From positions 28,146,329 through 28,210,328 of the forward strand of contig NC_049982.1 in assembly GCF_000003815.2 (NCBI RefSeq): a DNA stretch of 64,000 nucleotides, read 5' to 3'. The stretch's first letter is position 1. Each line of letters starts with the position of its first letter. The stretch is from Branchiostoma floridae. Its lineage: Eukaryota; Chordata; Leptocardii; Amphioxiformes; Branchiostomatidae. The translations under genes and the position numbers were made by a program. Below are positions 57,501-64,000 of this stretch, piece by piece. Below the pieces are notes generated by a model that was not told the origin of the DNA, did no database searches, and worked only from the letters and a program-made list of their open reading frames with translations.

Positions 57501-60500
57501 ATGTTGAGGGTCTGCGAAAAACTTCGCGTAGTGGACGTCAAGAGTAAGAGATTCGGACTAGCGCGTACGGAGACAGACTACCTCCGTGCCCTGCAGGACG
57601 CCATGGCGAACATGGACAGGTGTGTGGAAGTGGAGGTGCTCAAAAGTCTAGGCGACGTGAACTTGGAAAAGGGGCAAATGGACAAGAACTTAGAAATGTT
57701 TGACAGAGCCATGGTGTTGTACAGAACCGCACTGATCCGGTGTAACGACGCAGATGTGGGAGAAAGTCTTGAACATCGCTACCACTTTGCAGAAAAACTA
57801 AGGTTAGGGAAGCGATTAACAGTTTTAAGTAGTTATGAGCCCCTTGATAGCCTCAGGAAACTTTGTTCGCTGCCTAATGTAGCAGAGAGGTTCCTAGATA
57901 TAGACAGAAGATTGACTGTTAGCGGCAAAAGCCTCTTTTTGCATATTGAATATACCAGATTGATGGTAGAAGGGATCGTAAGCGACGACAATGTGTTAGA
58001 GGCGGAAGCGATCAAGAGTCTCGGCGACGTGTACCTGAAAAGAGGAACAGAAACTAGAGACACGACATGTTTGACCAAGGCCACTGCTCTGTACAACACT
58101 GCACTGGCACGGTGTGAGCGGTTCCAGGGTACAGTGGCACTCATTCACCGCTTACTGTACACCGGAAGAATCAGACAAAAGAGAACGACAGGAAAGAAGG
58201 TAACCACCCTTAAAACAAATATGGAAATACATGATGTGTGTTTTATGGCTTAAGCATTCACTAATTCTTCCACATTCTTAATAAACTACAACGTAATCAG
58301 GCGTGATCAAATATTTTAATGGCAGTTGAATATCGACTGACCTGATAGTGACCACGTTGACTTGAATTCAAACCATGTATTGATCAATGCTAATTTGATA
58401 ATGCGTTGATCATGATTACTATGAAATTCATGTCAACGATATTGAATTGTCGAAGATGGAAAATTTCGTTTACGTCTTACATGACTGTGTTGAAGGAAAT
58501 CTTACTTTCTTGTCATGATGTTTAGATTGTAGAATAACCAATATTGTCCTAATGATTGTTCTTATCGTAGAATCCAAAGCGCAGATTACAACAACAGCAG
58601 GGTCACGTTTCACGGGACTTCCCGATTACGTCACCCAACACTGACGTCAGCGATGTCAAGGGCCATCAGTCTATGTAAGCACAGGTGTTTGGTTTGTCGC
58701 TAGTGCTAATAGTTGATAAAAGGTAAACACACTCGATATGTGTCACAAAAGCCAGTGTTAGAGCAAGCAATTAATTGGAGATTTCTATTGGTTCTAGTAT
58801 CTACTGCTCGGCACAAAACTGCGCACTGAGATTCAGCAAACTATTTGGGAGTTTGTGCCATGGTAATTGTTGCACTGTGATCATTCAGGTACTTTAGGTT
58901 TTGGACCGCATTGTAAACACCTCATTTGCTATGTGTGTATAAGTTGCGTTTGGGACTGCATGTATTACTATGTATAAAGATATCTCCTTCTGTACTATCA
59001 GTAAAAGAATTTTAAAAATTAAGAATTAAATTAAAAGCCTCAAAATCTATCTCCACTTCAGATCTTACGAGGAGTACCTGACCACAGGGGACCGCGCACT
59101 GACTGATGGGAAGCTGGACGTGGCAGAACAGAACTTTGCGTCTGCTCTAAGAGAGATTCACAGTATGTTATATAACTGTGCAACTTTTTTTACCAAGCTT
59201 CCTCTTCGATTATGTTGATGGACAAGACAGTTTTACCCATAAAATTGGAATTTAAGTCACTTTCTAGCAAAAAATTGGGCAAATTAGCAAGTAAACATTT
59301 TTACAATAAGAAAGTTCTCATCACATAACATCAGGCAGTTAAATTATTTTTGTCTCCAAAATGGTGTCATCAGTTCAAGATTTTTTTTACCGTAAGCATT
59401 CTTTCTTGTAAATGGTGTATCCTTGCGAAAAGTAAAACTTTGTCAAATGTTAAAAAAATATAACCTCTCCATTTCATGTGAACACAGAGCCGAGCAAACC
59501 CGATCGAGGTAAGGAGGCTGAATGCCTGTCCAGACTTGGTGACGTTTACGTCCAGCGAAGTAAAACAGCAAAAGAAGGTAGGAAATTCACACAGGCAGCA
59601 GCTCTGTACAACGCAGCCATGGCAAGAACAGACAAGAACAAACATAGTGTGACAAAAAAACTACAGGAGATAGAAAAATTGTTTCTCTATTACACAGGAA
59701 ATGTAGAAACAAAACACGTTCCTCCTGATTTGGCTATAGGTCATAAGAAGCGATTACAAGAGATGCGCACGCGCGCTAAGTCACAACTAGAAGCCATCGA
59801 TCAGCAACACAACCCGTACCAATACGACGAGGATGACCCGGTCATGATAACAGTCGAGGCTGAGAGAGCTGAAGCAGTCAAGTCTCTATTCAAGAACATT
59901 GCCAGAGATAGACAGAGTTTTATCCAAGGCCTTGTTGATGAGTGCATTGGCACACTCGGTCCTCCTCCTTGTAAGTACGCTTTCATCGGGTTGGGCTCAC
60001 AGGCAACAGAACTGGTCACACCTTACTCTGACCTGGAGTTCGCCATTCTGATTGAGGAAGGGAAGGACAATGACGACACACGGCGGTACTTCCTAAATCT
60101 CACACACTACCTACACCTGAAAGTCATCAACCTCGGAGAGACCATTCTCCCAGCCATGGCCATCCCGTCACTCAACGATTTTCTATCCGAGGATCCGGAG
60201 AAAGACTGGTTCTTTGACTCTGTAACGCCGCGTGGGTTTGCTTTTGACGGCTTCATGCCATGGGCCAGCAAGACCCCGTTTGGAAGAGACGAGACGAAAA
60301 GGAAGCGGCCCGTAAGCCTTATCCAAACCCCTGCCGAAATGGCAAAGTTTCAGGAACTAGACGTTTCCGTGGCAGAAGGGTACCACTTGTCAGACATCCT
60401 CAGGCGGGTTGTTTTCTTAACAGGAGAAGAGGCCCTCGTGACGACTTATATGGGAAAACTTAACAAAGTCGTCACAGATGATGTACTCTCACATTTCATG

Positions 60501-62696
60501 TCCAGAATGTCTGTGATACAAATCTTACTGGATAACATTGAGCAGTTTTCTTCCTATGAGCCTACTGGTCAACTGCTAAATGTCAAGAAAGACATTTATC
60601 GTTTTCCTGGCATTGTCATCGAAGTACTAGCTCTGTGCTGTCAGATTACTCTTGCCAGCGCGTGGAACATCATAGATAAACTAAAGGAAATGGAAAAAAT
60701 CCACGAAGAGAATGCAACCCACCTGACGGTTCTGACCAGTATCTCAGCTGAGCTGCGGTTAAGAACATACCTAAACAACGGGGGACAAGAAGACAGTATA
60801 TCCCCTCTTACACAAATAAAATACCATTCAAAGGCAACAGAGATATCTGACTCCACACTAAGTTCAATATTCCACATTCCAGACATCCAAGTTCTTTTTA
60901 GATACTACTGCAGGGCTATCCCTTTGAAGAAATGTATGCCAGGCATTTTGAGGGTCAAACCGAAAAATGTATTGAAAACGACAATCTTCGATACCTCCCA
61001 TGAATGTAGAGGTCGAATATCCAGAACACTATGCCTGTATGATAGAGCAAAACACCATCTAGAAGCTGCGCTAGTGGATGGTAGAGGTATCTACGGAGAC
61101 CACATGGCACATCCGGACATTGCCGGATCACTAAGCAACCTGGGATTGGTTTGGAGTGATCTAGGAGACCACAAGAAAGCAATCCGCTTCTTCGAACAGG
61201 CACTATCGATGAGGATAACTATCTATGGAGAACACACGGCTCATTCGGAAATTGCCGCGTCACTAAACAACCTGGGGGGATCTTGCAAAGGACTCGGCGA
61301 TTACAAGAAAGCCATCCGTTACTTGGAACAGTCACTATCGATGATGAAAACTATCTATGGAGAAAACACCGCACATCCGGACATTGCCATGTCACTAAAC
61401 AACCTGGGATTGTCTTGGAGTCGTCTCAGTGATCACAAGAAAGCAATCAACTTCTACGAACAGTCACTATTAATGTGCAATAGTATTTATGGAGAAAACA
61501 AGGCACATCCGGATATTGCCAAGTCACTAATTAACCTGGGATTATCTTGCGGAGCACTTGGCGATCACAAGAAAGCAATCCGCTACTACGAACGGTCACT
61601 ATCGATTTTGAATACTATCTATGGAGAAAACACGGCACATCCGGACATTGCCACGGCACTAAACAACCTGGGATTGTCTTGGAAAAAACTCCATGATCAC
61701 AACAAAGGAATCCGCTACTTTGAACAGTCACTATCAATGAGGGCAACTATCTATGGAGAAAACACGGCACATCCGGACATTGCCGCGTCACTTAACAACT
61801 TGGGATCGTCTTGGAGTGATATCGGCGATCACAGTAAAGCGATTCACTACTACAAACAGTCACTGTCGATGAAGAAAACAATCTATGGAGAAAACACGGC
61901 ACATCCGGACATTGCCAAGTCAATTAACAACTTGGGATTGTCTTGGAGTGAACTCGGCGATCACAGTAAAGCGATTCGCTACTACAAACATTCACTATCG
62001 ATGAGGATAACTATCTATGGAGAGAACACGGCACATGCGGACATTGCAAAGTCATTAAACGATCTGGGAGAGTCTTGGGCGACTCTCGGTGATCACAAGA
62101 AAGCAATCCGCTACTTCGAACTGTCACTATCGATGAGAAAAACTATCTATGGAGAAAATACAACACATGCGGACATTGCCGCGTCACTTAACAATCTCGC
62201 TTCGTCTTGGAGTGAACTCGGCGATTACAAGAAAGGAATCCTTTACTGCGAACAGTTACTACCGATGATGAAAACTATCTATGGAGACGACACGGCACAT
62301 CCGGGCATTGCCAAGTTACTAAACATCCTTGGATCGTATTGGTATAAACTTGATCTGAAAAAAGCAATTAGTTACTCTGAAGAGTTACTATCGATGAGTA
62401 AAACTGTCTATGGAGACGACACGGCACATCCGAACATTGCCAACTTACTAAACAACCTTGGATCGTATTGGTGTAACCTTGATCTGAAAAAAGCAATTAG
62501 CTACTTTGAAGAGTTACTTTCGATCTGTAAAACTATCTGTGGAGAAAACACGGCACATGCGGACTTTGCGTCGTTACTAAACAACCTAGAATCGTATTGG
62601 GGTACTCTTGGTGATCTAAAAAAAACAGTCAGCTACTTTGAACAGTCACTGACGATGTATCGAATTATCTATGGGGAAAAAATCGACAAATCCTGA
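57501..62696 (+). CDS. Nucleotidyltransferase-TPR protein (~1370 aa)
   Basis: Four exons join in frame: 57501-58199 (phase 0), 58571-58674 (phase 2), 59062-59162 (phase 1) and 59488-62696. All borders are GT-AG. Residues 1-330 hold three diverged SLGDVY-type helical motifs (EVLKSLGDV, EAIKSLGDVY, ECLSRLGDVY). Around residues 460-515 lies a nucleotidyltransferase-like core: FIGLGSQATELVTPYSDLEF, then a helix RRYFLNLTHYLHL. The G-S and S-D-L-E spacing is as in the GlnD/DUF294 branch of the polymerase-beta superfamily. A helical segment follows (SLIQTPAEM...YHLSDILRRVVFLTGEEAL). Residues ~835-1370 are 12 TPRs of about 44 residues (AHPDIAxSLNNLGLSW, GDHKKAIRYYEQSLSM, TIYGEN), of kinesin-light-chain/NPHP3 type. 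No membrane segment or signal peptide, so probably cytosolic. Substrate unknown; TPRs should bind protein. I cannot exclude further 5' exons. Confidence 0.88.
61088..62690 (+). repeat. Twelve 132-bp TPR-coding repeats
   Basis: The string GGAGAAAACACGGCACATCC and neighbours recur every 132 bp (126 bp in the units near 62320 and 62450, which lack GDH). Units 3-8 are almost identical at DNA level including silent positions, while the first and last are diverged. This points to recent unequal crossing-over or gene conversion within the array. Confidence 0.93.
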
Positions 62697-62822
62697 TATT
62701 ACCAGAACCTGGCATTGGTTAACATTTGTAATTTTTAAGGCAAAAGAGTACAAGCAATGATTACAAGAATGCTAATCGCTTTTTATGGCTACGGTCCTCC
62801 AAGATTCTAATTCTTTGCATAA

Positions 62823-62828
62823 ATAAAT
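62823..62828 (+). terminator. Polyadenylation signal AATAAA
   Basis: AATAAA about 130 bp after the stop codon of the nucleotidyltransferase-TPR gene, followed by TGGTGGG. Confidence 0.55.
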
Positions 62829-63174
62829 GGTGGGAAACAAATGCATAACAATTGTTAACAGTTTATCAACGACAGGATATAGCATACTTTTCAATTATGC
62901 GTTACGATCAGTCTTGATTATGACATAAATACAAGTAGAAAATTTAGCGATGTCTTTTTAAAGTCTGAAAAATTCATTTTGACTCTTTCGTGGTACCAAA
63001 AGTGTAAATCTAAATATGAAGAGTTGTAGGCAAAATTTCTCTACCTAGAATCATTGTGTATATATTTTGTTTCAAGTTAAAAAATATACTACTTATATTT
63101 TTATTTCAATTTTTCTTTTGGCACTTTTGTACTTATTCATCCTCTAAGTGAGAGGCTATATGCATATGATGAGT

Positions 63175-63320
63175 GCTCTGTGTATGTGTGTATGTGTCTG
63201 TGTGTGTGTGCGCGCGCGCGCGCGCGCGTGTGCGTGTGTTGTGTGTGAAAGAGAGAGAGAGAGGTGTGTGGTGTGTGTGTGTGTGTGTGTGTCTGTCTGT
63301 GCGTGTTGTTGGTGTGCAAA
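63175..63320. repeat. GT / CG / GA microsatellite cluster
   Basis: TG-rich run, then (GC)9-10 at 63210-63228, (GA)n at 63250-63262, then (GT)n to 63300. The CG run is able to adopt Z-DNA. Open frames across it are simple-sequence artefacts. Confidence 0.95.
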
Positions 63321-63689
63321 TATTTGTGTATGTATTTGCTGACAACATACCATATGACCTCGGCGAATGAACTTTATGATATTTGTAGTCGGGTTGTTAG
63401 GTAAGCAAAGGTCAATTCCGGCAATGGTCCTATATATATATAGCGCGGTTCTCTCTGTCAACATTTGTGTGCTAAGTGCGTTTCTCAATGGTACAGCACC
63501 GGGGCATGCCTCGAGACGTAGATCCAGGACCTCTGAGTTCTTGACTTTTCATCTTAACCATTACATATACGACGTCATGTATTCTTACAAACAGTCAACT
63601 GTTTATGTACTATCAATTCGTCCCATACTTATATGATATAGATCACGTTGACGAACATGAAAGTTGCCGGACTTAGGAGTCACAATCTG

Positions 63690-64000
63690 TTTTTGCACCC
63701 ATGTCCAGTATCAGGTCCAGTATCAGGGTGAAATGCACGAAGTTGTCCTAAGTTAAGTTAGATAGCAGAAGTTGTCCAAAGTTGTCCGAAGTTATGACGT
63801 CATCGTAACCATTATGCATCCTAACTTTGGACAGTCATCCGGATGGTGTACGAAGTTGTCCGAAGTTATGACGTCATCCTAACCATTACGTCATCCTAAC
63901 TTTGGACAGTCATCCGGGTGGTGTACGAAGTTGTCCATAGTTGTCCGAAGTTATGACGTCATCCTAACCATTACGTCATCTTAACTTTGGACATTCAGCC
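63690..64000. repeat. Short tandem repeat with TGACGTCAT cores
   Basis: Units of about 75-85 bp: ACGAAGTTGTCCGAAGTTAT, GACGTCATC(C/G)TAACCATTA, then TAACTTTGGACAGTCATCC. At least three units up to the window edge. Each unit is internally inverted (AAGTTGTCC / GGACA..AACTT) and carries the palindromic TGACGTCA (CRE/ATF core). Confidence 0.85.

Noticed and set aside
59370-59645. Minus-strand frames overlapping the nucleotidyltransferase-TPR gene
   Set aside because: Shadows of the plus-strand coding exon.

Overview
The window looks like nuclear DNA from an invertebrate deuterostome. A cephalochordate (amphioxus, Branchiostoma) is my best guess, but this is inference. Reasons: genes are split into many short exons by introns of about 0.1-2 kb with GT-AG borders; the recognisable genes are animal families (an ABCC/MRP4-like transporter, an SLC37A3-like sugar-phosphate transporter, an MGA-like nuclear protein, a large nucleotidyltransferase-TPR protein); and the DNA between genes is packed with short inverted-repeat transposons, fold-back elements, LINE remnants, minisatellites and satellites. 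There are four runs of N at 15924-16156, 17341-17440, 21778-21877 and 23161-23260. No RNA gene, CRISPR or prokaryotic feature was seen.

Layout. 1-5.7 kb: divergent tandem repeats of about 1.3-1.7 kb in an alternating pattern. 6.7-10.9 kb (+): an unrecognised secreted protein gene (about 340 aa) whose middle is built of tandemly duplicated 96-bp phase-0 exons. 13.1-15.6 kb (-): the last two exons of an ABCC4-like transporter, with an intron holding eight 112-bp copies of its own exon/intron junction. 16.7-20.25 kb: a ~215-bp satellite, interrupted by an inverted-repeat element and ended by a decamer-repeat element. 21.9-23.2 kb (-): an open exon of an MGA-like nuclear protein between two gaps. 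23.5-29.1 kb (+): the C-terminal exons of an SLC37A3-like transporter with a large intronic minisatellite.

30-54 kb: a segmental duplication with a period near 9-9.6 kb carrying three paralogous minus-strand genes for small secreted precursors (65-79 aa). Their first exons are at 33.7, 43.4 and 52.9 kb. Each has a signal peptide, a strongly basic middle ending in KR, and an acidic conserved C-terminal peptide. None passes a simple ORF length cut as a spliced gene. LINEs and MITEs are inserted between them. Between the second and third genes, at 45.3-47.9 kb (-), lie four copies of a second unannotated cassette of three tiny exons; three copies keep phase, splice sites and stop codon. These two families are the best candidates for undescribed biology here.

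57.5-62.7 kb (+): a four-exon gene for a ~1370-aa protein with a nucleotidyltransferase-like motif and 12 near-identical 44-aa TPRs. The window ends in GT/CG microsatellite DNA and a short tandem repeat rich in TGACGTCA.

A recurring theme is local tandem duplication that includes splice junctions: the 6.7-kb gene, the ABCC intron, the SLC37A3 third acceptor and the 45-48 kb cassettes.
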